From contig NZ_BNBE01000001.1 of NCBI RefSeq assembly GCF_014654895.1, forward strand, positions 3,246,501-3,310,500: a DNA stretch of 64,000 nucleotides. The letters run 5' to 3'. The position numbers were made by a program, and so were the translations under genes. The notes under the pieces are model-generated. The model searched no databases, was not told the origin of the DNA, and was given only the letters and a program-made list of their open reading frames with translations. The stretch comes from Streptomyces filamentosus (GTDB lineage Bacteria; Actinomycetota; Actinomycetes; Streptomycetales; Streptomycetaceae). Positions 16,931-25,604 of the stretch are shown here, piece by piece (positions within the stretch are counted from its first letter, which is position 1; every line of letters starts with the position of its first letter).

Positions 16931-16991
16931 GTTTCCGTCGGATGCAGGGCACCCGGAAGGGTGTCGCGACCTACTCAGCAAGGGAGCACGC

Positions 16992-17996
16992 ATGGCAACC
17001 CGTGCCGTCGCCCGTCGTCAGTCCACCGCCAAGAGCGGGGACGGCCGGGCAAGCAGCGTTCGCGCCGTGGGCGGGGAGATCGCCGACCGCGACCTGGTCG
17101 GCATGTACCTCGACGAGATCGCGCGCACGCCCCTGCTCGACGCCGCTAAGGAGGTCGAGCTCTCCCAGACCATCGAGGCGGGCGTCTACGCCCAGCAGAT
17201 ACTCGACGGCGAGGTGGAGGACACCGAGGCGGGCGGGGCGACCCGCGAGGAGCTCCAGGCACTGGCCGCCGAGGGCGAGCGCGCCAAGGACCTCTTCATC
17301 AAGTCCAACCTGCGGCTCGTCGTCGCCGTCGCCCGGCGCTACCCGCGCAGCGGCCTCCCCCTGCTCGACCTGATCCAGGAGGGGAACGCGGGCCTCGTGC
17401 GCGCCGTCGAGAAGTTCGACTACGCCAAGGGCTTCAAGTTCTCCACGTACGCCACGTGGTGGATCCGCCAGGCCATCACCCGGTCCATCGCCGACCAGTC
17501 CCGCACCATCCGGCTCCCCGTCCACCTCGTCGAGGAGCTCGGCCGGATCCGCCGCGTCCAGCGCGAGTTCAACCGCGAGCACGGGCGCGAGCCGGAGCCC
17601 GCCGAGGTCGCGGAGGAGCTCGGCTCCACACCGGAGCGGGTCACCGACGTCCTGGACTGGGCGCGCGACCCGGTCTCCCTCAACATGTCCGTCGACGACG
17701 AGGGCGAGACCCAGTTCGGCGACCTCCTGGAGGACACCTCCGCGATCTCGCCCGAGCAGTCCGTCCTCACGCTCCTGCGCAGCGAGGAGCTCGACGACCT
17801 CATCGACAAGCTGGACAACCGCACCGCCTCCATCATCCGTATGCGGTACGGCATCGAGGACGGCCGCGAGAGGACCCTCACGGAGGTCGGCAAGGAGCAC
17901 GGCCTCACCCGCGAGCGCATCCGCCAGATCGAGAAGCACGCGCTCCTCGAACTGAAGAAGATGGCCAGGGACACGGGCTTCGACGCGGTGGCCTGA
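16992..17996 (+). CDS. hrdD: Group 2 sigma factor, HrdD-like
   Basis: A 334-residue sigma-70 protein lacking the long region 1.1. Region 1.2/2.1 begins at DLVGMYLDEIARTPLL. Regions 2.3-2.4 read KFSTYATWWIRQAITRS, region 3 includes LGRIRRVQREFNREHGREP, and region 4 ends with TLTEVGKEHGLTRERIRQIE. The sequence, including the start MATRAVARRQ, closely resembles HrdD of Streptomyces. ATG 16992 has AGGGAG six bases ahead and follows the SigR-type promoter; longer in-frame starts begin upstream of that promoter. It probably directs transcription of a subset of genes under thiol or envelope stress. Confidence 0.92.
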   Translation: MATRAVARRQSTAKSGDGRASSVRAVGGEIADRDLVGMYLDEIARTPLLDAAKEVELSQTIEAGVYAQQILDGEVEDTEAGGATREELQALAAEGERAKDLFIKSNLRLVVAVARRYPRSGLPLLDLIQEGNAGLVRAVEKFDYAKGFKFSTYATWWIRQAITRSIADQSRTIRLPVHLVEELGRIRRVQREFNREHGREPEPAEVAEELGSTPERVTDVLDWARDPVSLNMSVDDEGETQFGDLLEDTSAISPEQSVLTLLRSEELDDLIDKLDNRTASIIRMRYGIEDGRERTLTEVGKEHGLTRERIRQIEKHALLELKKMARDTGFDAVA

Positions 17997-18113
17997 GGCG
18001 CCCGGCGACCCGGATCCCCCGGGCCGCGGGCCCTCGCGGTGCGCGCCGCCCCTGCGCCCTGGCGGTGCGGGCCGCGCCCGCGCCCGTCGCCCCTGCGGGG
18101 CTGTCGCCGTCGT

Positions 18114-18158
18114 CCCTGTGGGCAGGTGTCCCGCAGGGCGGGACGGGTGGGCACAGGG
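18114..18158. repeat. Palindromic intergenic repeat, copy 1
   Basis: CCCTGTG...TCCCGC and GCGGGAC...CACAGGG form an interrupted palindrome containing the GGGTGGGCAC core that recurs downstream. It lies in the ~490-bp gap after hrdD, which holds no convincing gene. Confidence 0.55.
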
Positions 18159-18190
18159 ACGGCGCCCCTAGCCGGGCCGAGGCTTTCCGG

Positions 18191-18239
18191 GCCTGGACCC
18201 GCACCCGGTGCGCAGTGCACTTGGGGTGCGGGTCCAGGC
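18191..18239 (+). terminator. 16-bp inverted repeat downstream of hrdD
   Basis: Arms GCCTGGACCCGCACCC (18191-18206) and its exact complement (18224-18239) are separated by 17 bases. It could terminate hrdD transcripts or be part of the surrounding repeat cluster. Confidence 0.5.
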
Positions 18240-18274
18240 ACGTAAGCGGAGGTACCCGCGAAGGGTGCCGTTCC

Positions 18275-18318
18275 GTTGTGCCCACCCGTTCCGCCCCGGC
18301 GGAACGATTGCCCACAAC
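18275..18318. repeat. Palindromic intergenic repeat, copy 2
   Basis: GTTGTGCCCACCCGTTCCGCC faces GGCGGAACGATTGCCCACAAC with only two base pairs in between and a few mismatches. The element shares its GTGCCCACCCGT core with copy 1. Confidence 0.65.
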
Positions 18319-18449
18319 GAAACGGCGGCAGCGCCGCATCCGCGCGGGACCGGGCCCAAGGGTGGGCACCGCCCCGGCGGAACGCCCGCCCGCAACGGAA
18401 CGGCGGCGGCACCGCACCCGCGCGGGGCCGGGCCCAGGGGTGGGCAGGG
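18294..18449. repeat. Two degenerate ~78-bp direct repeats
   Basis: Two successive units each start with CCCCGGCGGAACG, contain AACGG(A)ACGGCGGC and CGCGCGGG(A/G)CCGGGCCCA, and end in GGGTGGGCA. They lie just before the WYL regulator stop and reuse the core of the palindromes upstream. Confidence 0.65.
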
Positions 18450-18483
18450 GGCCCGCGGAACGGCGGCGCGGCCGGGCCGGGGG

Positions 18484-19446
18484 TCAGCGGGTGGCGGCGG
18501 TGAGGCGGGTGGCGAGGGTGTGGAGGTGGGCGCGGAGGGGGGCGGGGGCGTGGACGGTGAAGTCGACCTCCAGGAGGGCGAGGCGGAGCGCCAGCCACTC
18601 CACGGTGTCGGTGACGCGCCCCTGGATCCGGCAGCGTTCCGGCCCGTCCGCGACGGGCGCGAGGTGCGCCGGCAGCCGCGCGGCCACGAACTCGGCCGGT
18701 GCCGCGAACTCCACGTCGAGGTCCAGCTCGCCGCCCCCCTGCGCCCGCGTCATGGACCGTGCCAGGTAGGCCGCCTCGTCCCCCTCGGGCAGTTCGCGCG
18801 GCGTGAAGCGGGCGCCGGTGGCGAGCGGGTCGGTGACCCGGTCGACCCGGAAGGTCCGCCAGTCCTCGCGCCCGAGGTCGTACGCGACGAGGTACCAGCG
18901 CCGCCCGGTGGACACCAGCCGGTACGGCTCGACGAGCCGCTTCGTCTCGGCCCCGTCGCCCGCGCGGTAGCTGAACCGCAGCCGTTCGCGGCCGGTGACG
19001 GCGCCCGCGAGGGCCGTCAGGGTCGACGGCGCGACGGTGGCCCCGTCGCCCCGGGTCAGCGGCAGCGTCGCGTGCTGGAGGGTGGAGACCCGGTGCCGCA
19101 GCCGTGACGGCAGGACCTGTTCCAGCTTGGCCAGGGCGCGTACGGACGCCTCGTCGACGCCTTCGATGGCGTGCCCGGCCCCGGCGCGGAGGCCGACGGC
19201 GATGGCGACGGCCTCCTCGTCGTCGAGGAGCAGCGGGGGCATCGCGGTGCCGGCGACGAGCCGGTAGCCGCCGACCGCGCCCTTGGACGCCTCGACGGGG
19301 TACCCGAGGTCCCGCAGGCGTTCGATGTCGCGGCGGATCGTGCGCGAGGAGACCGCGAGCCGTTCGGCGAGCTCGCTTCCGGGCCACTCGCGCGGGGTCT
19401 GGAGGAGCGAGAGCAGATTGAGGAGTCGTGCCGGAGTGTCCGTCAT
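18484..19446 (-). CDS. WYL-domain transcriptional regulator (YafY-like)
   Basis: A 320-residue regulator with an N-terminal helix-turn-helix (LLNLLSLLQ...SGSELAERLAVSSRTIRRD-type, ~5-45) and a central WYL domain. The WYL domain is recognised by LRFSYR, LVSTGRRWYLVAYD and WRTFRVDRV. Proteins of this kind sense nucleic acid or small ligands and usually control a neighbouring gene. It is divergent from an MFS pump with only 61 bp between start codons, so joint regulation is likely. CATGCT lies six bases before ATG 19446. Confidence 0.9.
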   Translation of the reverse strand: MTDTPARLLNLLSLLQTPREWPGSELAERLAVSSRTIRRDIERLRDLGYPVEASKGAVGGYRLVAGTAMPPLLLDDEEAVAIAVGLRAGAGHAIEGVDEASVRALAKLEQVLPSRLRHRVSTLQHATLPLTRGDGATVAPSTLTALAGAVTGRERLRFSYRAGDGAETKRLVEPYRLVSTGRRWYLVAYDLGREDWRTFRVDRVTDPLATGARFTPRELPEGDEAAYLARSMTRAQGGGELDLDVEFAAPAEFVAARLPAHLAPVADGPERCRIQGRVTDTVEWLALRLALLEVDFTVHAPAPLRAHLHTLATRLTAATR

Positions 19447-19507
19447 GGCACCAGCATGAGGGGAAAAGAGGACGTGTTCTGACCTAGTTCGCTTCTATGG
19501 TCCTCCT

Positions 19508-21046
19508 ATGAGCGCACACGAGACCGACGCCGCCGCGGGGGCGGACAGCACCACCACGGGGGACAGCAAGCGCTGGATCGCCCTGGCCATCGTCATGACG
19601 GCCGCCTTCATGGACCTGGTCGACGCCACCATCGTCAACATCGCGATCCCCAGCATCGAGCACGACCTCGGCGCCTCCTTCGGCGCCATCCAGTGGATCA
19701 CCGCCGGCTACGCGCTGGCCTTCGCCGCCGGCCTCATCACCGGCGGCCGCCTCGGCGACATCTACGGCCGCAAGCGGCTCTTCCTCGTCGGCACCGCGGG
19801 CTTCACGCTCGCCTCCGCGCTGTGCGGCCTCGCCGCCGGTCCGGAGATGCTGGTCGCCTCCCGCCTCCTCCAGGGCGCGGCCGCGGCGATGATGGTGCCG
19901 CAGGTGCTGTCGATCGTCCACGTCACCTTCCCGGCGCACGAGCGCGGCAAGGTCTTCGGCCTGTTCGGCGCGATCGTCGGGCTGGGCGCGGTCTCGGGCC
20001 CGCTCCTCGGCGCGCTGCTCACCGAGTGGAACATCGCGGGCCTGGAGTGGCGCCCGATCTTCCTGATCAACCTGCCGGTGGGCGTCGCCGCGCTGCTGCT
20101 CGGCCGCACGTACATCATCGAGTCGAAGGCGCCGAAGGCGCTCCGCCTCGACCTGGTCGGCGTCGTGCTCGTCACGGCCGCGCTGCTCCTGCTGATCTAC
20201 CCGCTGACCCGGGGCCGCGAGCTGGACTGGCCGCTGTGGGGCCACCTGATGATGGCGGCGAGCCCGGTCGTCTTCGGCGTCCTCGTCGCGTACGAGCGGC
20301 ACAAGACGCGCAAGGACGGTTCCCCGCTGGTCGAGCTGTCCCTGTTCCGCGTGAAGTCGTTCGCGGCCGGCATCGCGGTGCAGCTCACCTTCGGCATCGT
20401 GCTCGGCATCTTCTTCCTGGTGTGGACGCTCTACATGCAGGTGGGCCTCGGCTGGAGCGCCCTCAAGGCGGGTCTGACCGGCGTGCCGTTCTCGATCGCG
20501 GTCTCGACGGCCGCCGGACTGTCGGTGCAGCTGCTGGTTCCCCGCTTCGGCCGCAAGGTGCTCCAGGCCGGCGCGCTGACGATGGTCGCCGGCATCCTCT
20601 TCTACTTCTTCCTCGCGGGCCGGTACGAGGCGGGGATCTCGCCCTGGCAGATGCTGCCGGCGCTGGTGGTCATGGGTCTCGGCATGGGGCTGATCGTGGC
20701 GCCGCTGACGGACGCGGTGCTCTCGGAGGTGCCGAAGGAGCACGCGGGTTCGGCGTCGGGCCTGATCAACACGACCGGCCAGATGGGCAACGCGATCGGC
20801 CTGGGCCTGGTCTCGGTGGTCTTCTTCGGCGTGATCGACGACCGGGGTCCGATCCGGGCCCCCGCGGAGGCGGCGGCGGCCTTCACGGACGCCTTCCGCA
20901 ACGCCCTGGGCTGGGCGGCGGTCGTCCTCGCCGGGATCTTCCTGGTGATGTTCGCCCTTCCGGCGAAGCCGAAGCAGCACCTGGAGGGCGGCGCGGACGG
21001 CGACGAGCCGGCCGCGGTGGACAAGGAGCCCGCCCTCACCCGCTGA
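19508..21046 (+). CDS. MFS drug efflux permease, DHA2 family (second)
   Basis: A 512-residue, 14-span exporter with LVDATIVNIAIPSIEHDLG in span 1 and GGRLGDIYGRKR after span 2. It belongs to the same class as the pump at 12.3-13.9 kb but is clearly a different sequence. The C-terminus is a charged Glu/Asp/Lys tail. TATGGT ends six bases before ATG 19508 and the sequence just before the ATG is CCTCCT rather than a Shine-Dalgarno, so the mRNA is probably leaderless. The divergent WYL regulator is the obvious candidate controller. Confidence 0.92.
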   Translation: MSAHETDAAAGADSTTTGDSKRWIALAIVMTAAFMDLVDATIVNIAIPSIEHDLGASFGAIQWITAGYALAFAAGLITGGRLGDIYGRKRLFLVGTAGFTLASALCGLAAGPEMLVASRLLQGAAAAMMVPQVLSIVHVTFPAHERGKVFGLFGAIVGLGAVSGPLLGALLTEWNIAGLEWRPIFLINLPVGVAALLLGRTYIIESKAPKALRLDLVGVVLVTAALLLLIYPLTRGRELDWPLWGHLMMAASPVVFGVLVAYERHKTRKDGSPLVELSLFRVKSFAAGIAVQLTFGIVLGIFFLVWTLYMQVGLGWSALKAGLTGVPFSIAVSTAAGLSVQLLVPRFGRKVLQAGALTMVAGILFYFFLAGRYEAGISPWQMLPALVVMGLGMGLIVAPLTDAVLSEVPKEHAGSASGLINTTGQMGNAIGLGLVSVVFFGVIDDRGPIRAPAEAAAAFTDAFRNALGWAAVVLAGIFLVMFALPAKPKQHLEGGADGDEPAAVDKEPALTR

Positions 21047-21071
21047 GCACCGCAGCACCGCGCGAAAGGGC

Positions 21072-21118
21072 CCCGGAGGGGCGGCACGTCCACGGACGCG
21101 CCGCCCCTCCGGGCTTTT
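21072..21118. terminator. Bidirectional terminator
   Basis: A 14-bp stem (CCCGGAGGGGCGGC with its exact complement, 21100-21113) precedes CTTTT on the plus strand and is preceded by AAAGGG, giving U-runs on both strands. It separates the convergent MFS and collagen-like genes. Confidence 0.8.
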
Positions 21119-21139
21119 CCCGCCGGGGACGCGTCGGCG

Positions 21140-22084
21140 TCAGGGGTTCACCGCGCCGCGGTGGCGCAGGTCGCCCTTGAACTCGACCGCGCGCAGGGCG
21201 ATCGGGGTCGGCGTGGTCTGCTGCGTCCAGTCCTCGTTCCAGACGAAGGTGCCGCCCATGGTGTCGCCGTGCGTCTGCCAGACCTGCCCGTCCGTGGTGA
21301 TCACCCGGACGTAGGCGTCGTTGCCCTGGGCCTCGATGGTGATGCCGCAGGCGTCGGCCGGGTAGTTCGCGTTGGCCGGGTCGGTCGTGGGGTCGGGGCT
21401 GGAGGGCGTGGTGTTCGTCAGGTCCTGCCAGGCGATCGTGCCGCCGGGGACGTCCGCCCGCCCGACGTACGCCTTGCCGCCGTAGAGCGCGGCCTGGAAG
21501 TCCTCGGTGTTGGAGGGCGCGTAACTGTCGATGGACACGCAGGGCCCGGTGGGGCCGGTGGCACCCGTGGCTCCGGTCGCTCCGGTCGCACCCGTGGCTC
21601 CGGTCGCGCCCGTCGGGCCCGTGGCTCCGGTCGCGCCCGTCGCTCCCTTCGGCCCGGTGGCCCCCGTCGTGCCCTTCGGGCCGGTCGCTCCGGTCGGGCC
21701 CTTCGGGCCGGTGGGACCCTTGGGACCGGTCGGCCCCTTGGGGCCGGTGTTGCCTTTGGGGCCCTTGGGGCCGGTCGGTCCGGTCGGGCCCTTGCAGCCG
21801 CCGCTGGGGCCCGTGGCCGTTCTTGGCCCGCCGGCCTCCTCGGCCAGGAAGTCCCCCGGGGCGGAGGTGCCCGGGGACCCGGGGAGGGCCCGGTGCTTGC
21901 AGCCCGTCAGCGGGTTCGACACCGCCGCGTCCGAGGCCGGGACCCGGGGGGTCCCCCACGCGGAGGCGGTGGGGGCGAAGCCGGTGAGGACGAGCGCGAC
22001 CGAGGCCAGCGCGCCGCCGCCGAGCCAGACGCGCCGGCGGGGCAGCGGGCCGAGCGGGGACCGGGTCCTGGGGTCGGGACGCAT
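21140..22084 (-). CDS. Exported collagen-like repeat protein
   Basis: A 314-residue protein. The N-terminus has an Arg cluster, a hydrophobic core and a TASA-W cleavage site near residue 42. Residues 99-181 are 27 uninterrupted Gly-X-Y triplets, first rich in GPT/GPK, then mostly GAT, so Thr fills nearly every Y position. The block is bracketed by Cys97 and Cys182. A Trp-rich C-terminal domain of ~130 residues of unknown type follows. Such repeats form collagen triple helices in other bacteria, where Thr-rich versions are often glycosylated. ATG 22084 has GGAGGAAGGAG ahead. A glycosyltransferase gene is divergent from it. Confidence 0.85.
   Translation of the reverse strand: MRPDPRTRSPLGPLPRRRVWLGGGALASVALVLTGFAPTASAWGTPRVPASDAAVSNPLTGCKHRALPGSPGTSAPGDFLAEEAGGPRTATGPSGGCKGPTGPTGPKGPKGNTGPKGPTGPKGPTGPKGPTGATGPKGTTGATGPKGATGATGATGPTGATGATGATGATGATGATGPTGPCVSIDSYAPSNTEDFQAALYGGKAYVGRADVPGGTIAWQDLTNTTPSSPDPTTDPANANYPADACGITIEAQGNDAYVRVITTDGQVWQTHGDTMGGTFVWNEDWTQQTTPTPIALRAVEFKGDLRHRGAVNP
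21542..21790 (-). repeat. Coding Gly-X-Thr/Lys triplet repeat
   Basis: This DNA encodes the collagen-like block. Nine-base and eighteen-base units (GGNGCNACC and similar) recur, making the stretch prone to length changes between strains. Confidence 0.85.
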
Positions 22085-22383
22085 GGGGGCTCCTTCCTCC
22101 GCCGGTGCACGGGGGCGCCGACGCGAGAGCGGTAGGGGGGATCCGCGCGGAACGGTCGGCCGGATCCGGGGGTGGGATGGACTTCCCATCGGTTCATCGG
22201 ACCGCCGGTGGGGGGCCTTGACGGGCTCCGGGGCACTCTCAGCGCCTTGGCCCAGCGGCGCCATTCCAATGGACGCGTACATGACGGCGAACGCGGAACC
22301 CCCGGTCGGCGCGCCGCCGCCGTGCGCGCGGCGGGCCGTGCCTACCGTCGCCCCCCGACCGAACCGCGAGAAGTGGTGTTGTC

Positions 22384-23478
22384 ATGCGGCCGTCCCTGTG
22401 CTTGTGCATGATCGTCAAGAACGAGTCCTCGGTCATCGAGCGGTGCCTCGCCTCCGTCCGCGACCTGGTGGACATCTGGGTCGTCTCCGACACGGGCTCC
22501 ACCGACGGCACCCAGGACCTCGTCAGGAAGGCCCTCGCGGGGATCCCGGGGGAGCTGGTGGAGGAGCCCTGGGTGGACTTCGGGCACAACCGCAGCCGGA
22601 ACGTCGCCCGCGCGCGGGAGCTGGCCCGCGGCCGGGCCGACTTCCTGCTGCTCCTCGACGCCGACCACGTCCTGCGGCAGGACGGTCCGCTGCCCGAGCT
22701 GACGGCCGACGCGTACATGCTGCGCCACGAGGGCGCGCTGGAGTACCGCATCAAGCGTCTGGTCCGGGCGGACCTGCCGTGGCGGTACGAGGGCGTCACC
22801 CACGAGTACCTGACGGCGGACCGGGACCACGAGCAGCGGAACCTGGACGCGCTGGTCATCGAGGACCACGCGGACGGCGGCTCGCGGCACGACAAGTTCG
22901 AGCGGGACGCCCGGCTGCTCGGCGCCGAACTCGTCCGCGACCCGGGCAATCCCCGTACGGTCTTCTACCTCGCCCAGACCATGCGGGACATGGGCCGCAC
23001 CCGGGAGGCGATCGGGCTCTACGAGCGACGCGCGGCCATGGGCGGCTGGGGCGAGGAGGTCTACTACGCGCTGCTCCAGGTGGGGGTGCTGGCCGCCGAT
23101 GCGGGCGACTGGCCGACCGCGCAGGACGCCCTCCTGCGGGCCTGGGAGTCCCGCCCGCAGCGTCTGGAGGCGGTGTACGAACTGGCCTCGCGGCTCCGGC
23201 TCGCCGACCGCCACCAGGCCGCGCACGCCCTGCTGAAGGAGGTGCTGGACCGTCCCGCGCCCACCGAGGACCTGCTCTTCCTCCAGCCGTGGGTCTACCG
23301 CTGGGGGCTGCTCTTCGAGCACTCGATCACCGCGTACTGGGCCGGTGACCACGCCGCCTCGCTCGCCGCCTGCGACCGTCTCCTCGGCCTGCCCGACCTG
23401 CCCGAGGCGTACCGCGAACAGACCCGGGCCAACCGGGAGTTCGCGGTACGGTCGCTGGGCGCGCCGGCCGGGGTCTGA
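22384..23478 (+). CDS. Family 2 glycosyltransferase with TPR-like C-terminus
   Basis: A 364-residue cytosolic glycosyltransferase. The GT-A fold starts at CLCMIVKNESSVIERCL, with VVSDTGSTDGT binding the nucleotide sugar and the metal motif LLDADH near residue 95. The C-terminal half is made of helical repeats resembling tetratricopeptides, as in other single-enzyme transferases acting on proteins or glycans. AGAAGTGG precedes ATG 22384 and TACCGT ~40 bp upstream may be the -10 box. It is divergent from the collagen-like gene, so its acceptor could be that protein; this is inference. Confidence 0.85.
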   Translation: MRPSLCLCMIVKNESSVIERCLASVRDLVDIWVVSDTGSTDGTQDLVRKALAGIPGELVEEPWVDFGHNRSRNVARARELARGRADFLLLLDADHVLRQDGPLPELTADAYMLRHEGALEYRIKRLVRADLPWRYEGVTHEYLTADRDHEQRNLDALVIEDHADGGSRHDKFERDARLLGAELVRDPGNPRTVFYLAQTMRDMGRTREAIGLYERRAAMGGWGEEVYYALLQVGVLAADAGDWPTAQDALLRAWESRPQRLEAVYELASRLRLADRHQAAHALLKEVLDRPAPTEDLLFLQPWVYRWGLLFEHSITAYWAGDHAASLAACDRLLGLPDLPEAYREQTRANREFAVRSLGAPAGV

Positions 23479-23523
23479 GCCGGTCCGGACGCGGCACGCC
23501 CGGCGGGGCGGCTGCGGGGCCGG

Positions 23524-24330
23524 TCAGCGGACCCGGGACCGGGCCTCCATCGCCCCGCGGGCCGCGGCCTCCGACTCGTACACCTCGCACATGTGCCGGC
23601 CGTCCGGGGTGGCCGTGTGCTCGACCTCCCACAGGCTCAGCTCGCTGCCGTCGAGCAGCAGGAACTGGTGCTCGTAGAGGGTGAAACCGGCCTCCCGGCC
23701 GCCCTCCACGGGGCAGTGGCGGCCGAAGACCTGGGTGATGTGGTGGGCGAAGGCGATCCGCAGCCGGCGGGCCGTCCGCTCGGAGGGCCGGTCGGCGTTC
23801 TCCGCGCGGCGCAGGACGCGGCGGGCGTGGTCGGCCGAGTCGTCCGGCACGTACATCCGGGGCTGGGCGGGTATCGGACGGGCCAGCAGCGCGCTCAGCG
23901 CGGCCAGGTCGTCGTCCTCCTCCGGCGGGAGCCCGTCGGCCCGCTCCACCGTCCACTCCGGCAGCGGCCCCGCGGGCAGCCGGGACGCGGCGAGCCGCGC
24001 CTCCGCCTCCTCCGCGTACAGCTCGTGCTGCGGGGAGCCGTCCCGGCCCGCGTTGTGCACGAGCTCCCAGAGGGTCAGGGCGCTGCCGTCGGCCAGCAGA
24101 TAGGTGTGGCGGTAGGTCGTGCGGCGCAGCGAGGAGCTGTGGTGCGAGGAGTGCAGCGCGGTGGAGTGGGCGAGCGCCGCGTCCAGGCGCTCCACCGTCG
24201 CGTCGGGCAGGTCGAAGGAGTTGAGCGCCCGGCCGAGGAGCCGCTCGACGTGCGTCTCGGTCGTCTCGTACGGATCGTGGTGATCCCGCGGATCGTTCAA
24301 GAGGGTCTCCAGGCCGTCGCCGCATGTCAC
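23524..24330 (-). CDS. DUF6227 family protein
   Basis: A conserved Streptomyces protein of unknown function. Two related halves can be seen. Each contains a helical segment (RLLGRALNSFDLPDATVERL; ERTARRLRIAFAHHITQVFG) followed by a beta-rich stretch ending with LLADGSALTLWELVHN or LLLDGSELSLWEVEHT, so the protein looks like an internal duplication. No signal or membrane span is present. GTG 24330 is a reasonable start, but GTG 24423 or a later codon before YETTETHV is possible. It lies 45 bp after the convergent glycosyltransferase stop. Confidence 0.75.
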   Translation of the reverse strand: MTCGDGLETLLNDPRDHHDPYETTETHVERLLGRALNSFDLPDATVERLDAALAHSTALHSSHHSSSLRRTTYRHTYLLADGSALTLWELVHNAGRDGSPQHELYAEEAEARLAASRLPAGPLPEWTVERADGLPPEEDDDLAALSALLARPIPAQPRMYVPDDSADHARRVLRRAENADRPSERTARRLRIAFAHHITQVFGRHCPVEGGREAGFTLYEHQFLLLDGSELSLWEVEHTATPDGRHMCEVYESEAAARGAMEARSRVR

Positions 24331-24442
24331 TTGGTGCTTGCTTAACGTAGTCCCTGGGTCCGACAACGGGGTCGGTGTTCGGGAAAACGAGGGTGCCGCC
24401 GCCGAAGTTCCCGCAGCCGCCACCTTTTCAATTCCCCTGTTC

Positions 24443-25582
24443 TCACTGGAAGCAGCCGCCGCGGGGCTGGGCGTACAGCTCCCCGTACGAGGGGAAGTCG
24501 CCGCCCGGACCGCGCTGCCCCGGCGGCGCCGCCAGGACCGCCCGCACGATCGCCCGGGTCACCAGGTCGGCGCCGGTCGCCAGCAGCTCGTTCAGGGCGA
24601 GCGGCCCCGGTCCGGCCGGCAGCTCGCGGGCCCCGGTGGCGAGCGTGAAGACGGTGTCGCCGTCGTTCATCAGGTGCACCGGCCGGATCGCGCGGGCGAT
24701 GCCGTCGTGCGCCGTGCCCGCCAGTTTCTGCGCCTGGGCGCGGGTCAGGACCGCGTCCGTGGCGACCACCGCGAGGGTGGTGTTCAGCGGCGGGGCGACG
24801 GAGGCCGCGCGGGCCTCCGCGAGCCGCAGGACCGCCGCCTCGTGCACCGCGCGCGACGGCCGCCCCGGCACCGTACCGGGGGCGGAGCCGTCCTCGAAGA
24901 GCCCGCCGTACAGGACGCCGGTCGCCGGGTCGACGGCCGAGCCGACCGCGTTCACCACCACCAGGGCGCCGACCGTGATCCCCGACGCCAGGCGGAGGCC
25001 CGCCGTGCCGACGCCCCCGCGCAGCCCGCCGACGACCGCGCCGGTGCCCGCGCCGACCGCGCCCACCGCCACGCGCGCGTGGTCCCCCGACGCCGCCGCG
25101 GCCTCCACCGCGGCCCGGCCGGTCGCCGCGTCCGGGCGGGCCGCGAAGTCGCCGCCCCGGCCCAGGTCGAAGACGCAGGCGGCCGGCACCACCGGCACCA
25201 CGTGCTCGGGCCGGGGCCCCACCCGCACGCCCCGGTGCCGCTCCTCCAGCCAGGCCATCACCCCGGCGGCGGCTTCCAGGCCGTACGCGCTGCCGCCGGT
25301 CAGGACGAGCGCGTCGATCCGCTGGACCACGTTCCTCGGGTCCAGGGCGTCCGTCTCCCGGGTCCCCGGTCCGCCGCCCCGCACGTCCACGGCGGCCACC
25401 GCCCCGCCCTCGGGGGCGAGGACGACCGTCGTCCCGGACAGGGCCCGCGGCCCCGCCACGCGCGCGTGGCCGACGCGGACGCCCGGCACGTCGGTGATGC
25501 CGTCGGTGCCGTCAGTGGTGTCGGCGGTGTTGCCGGGAGGGCCGTCGGTGGTGTCGTCGGAGGGGTGCCCGGGTGCTGTCAT
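24443..25582 (-). CDS. P1-family peptidase (DmpA/BapA-like)
   Basis: A 379-residue Ntn-type aminopeptidase or amidase that matures by self-cleavage. The P1 family pattern is evident: ITDVPGVRVGHA near the start, LVLTGGSAYGLEAAAGV, GAVGAGTGAVVGGLRGG, and the nucleophile region NTTLAVVATDA, where the second Thr or a neighbour would be exposed after cleavage. Substrates in this family include D-aminoacyl and beta-aminoacyl peptides. The N-terminal ~30 residues are Thr/Asp/Gly-rich and unconserved-looking. LtrA is 22 bp upstream in the same direction, so the two are probably cotranscribed. Confidence 0.85.
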   Translation of the reverse strand: MTAPGHPSDDTTDGPPGNTADTTDGTDGITDVPGVRVGHARVAGPRALSGTTVVLAPEGGAVAAVDVRGGGPGTRETDALDPRNVVQRIDALVLTGGSAYGLEAAAGVMAWLEERHRGVRVGPRPEHVVPVVPAACVFDLGRGGDFAARPDAATGRAAVEAAAASGDHARVAVGAVGAGTGAVVGGLRGGVGTAGLRLASGITVGALVVVNAVGSAVDPATGVLYGGLFEDGSAPGTVPGRPSRAVHEAAVLRLAEARAASVAPPLNTTLAVVATDAVLTRAQAQKLAGTAHDGIARAIRPVHLMNDGDTVFTLATGARELPAGPGPLALNELLATGADLVTRAIVRAVLAAPPGQRGPGGDFPSYGELYAQPRGGCFQ

Positions 25583-25604
25583 GTCCTCTTCCTATCGCAG
25601 GGGG

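Noticed and set aside
16878..16991. Longer hrdD start
   Set aside because: The extra codons lie on top of or upstream of the SigR-type promoter, have no ribosome site, and HrdD proteins begin with MATRAVARR.
21542..21790. CRISPR-like array
   Set aside because: The regular repeat is the coding sequence of Gly-X-Thr triplets, with no unique spacers.
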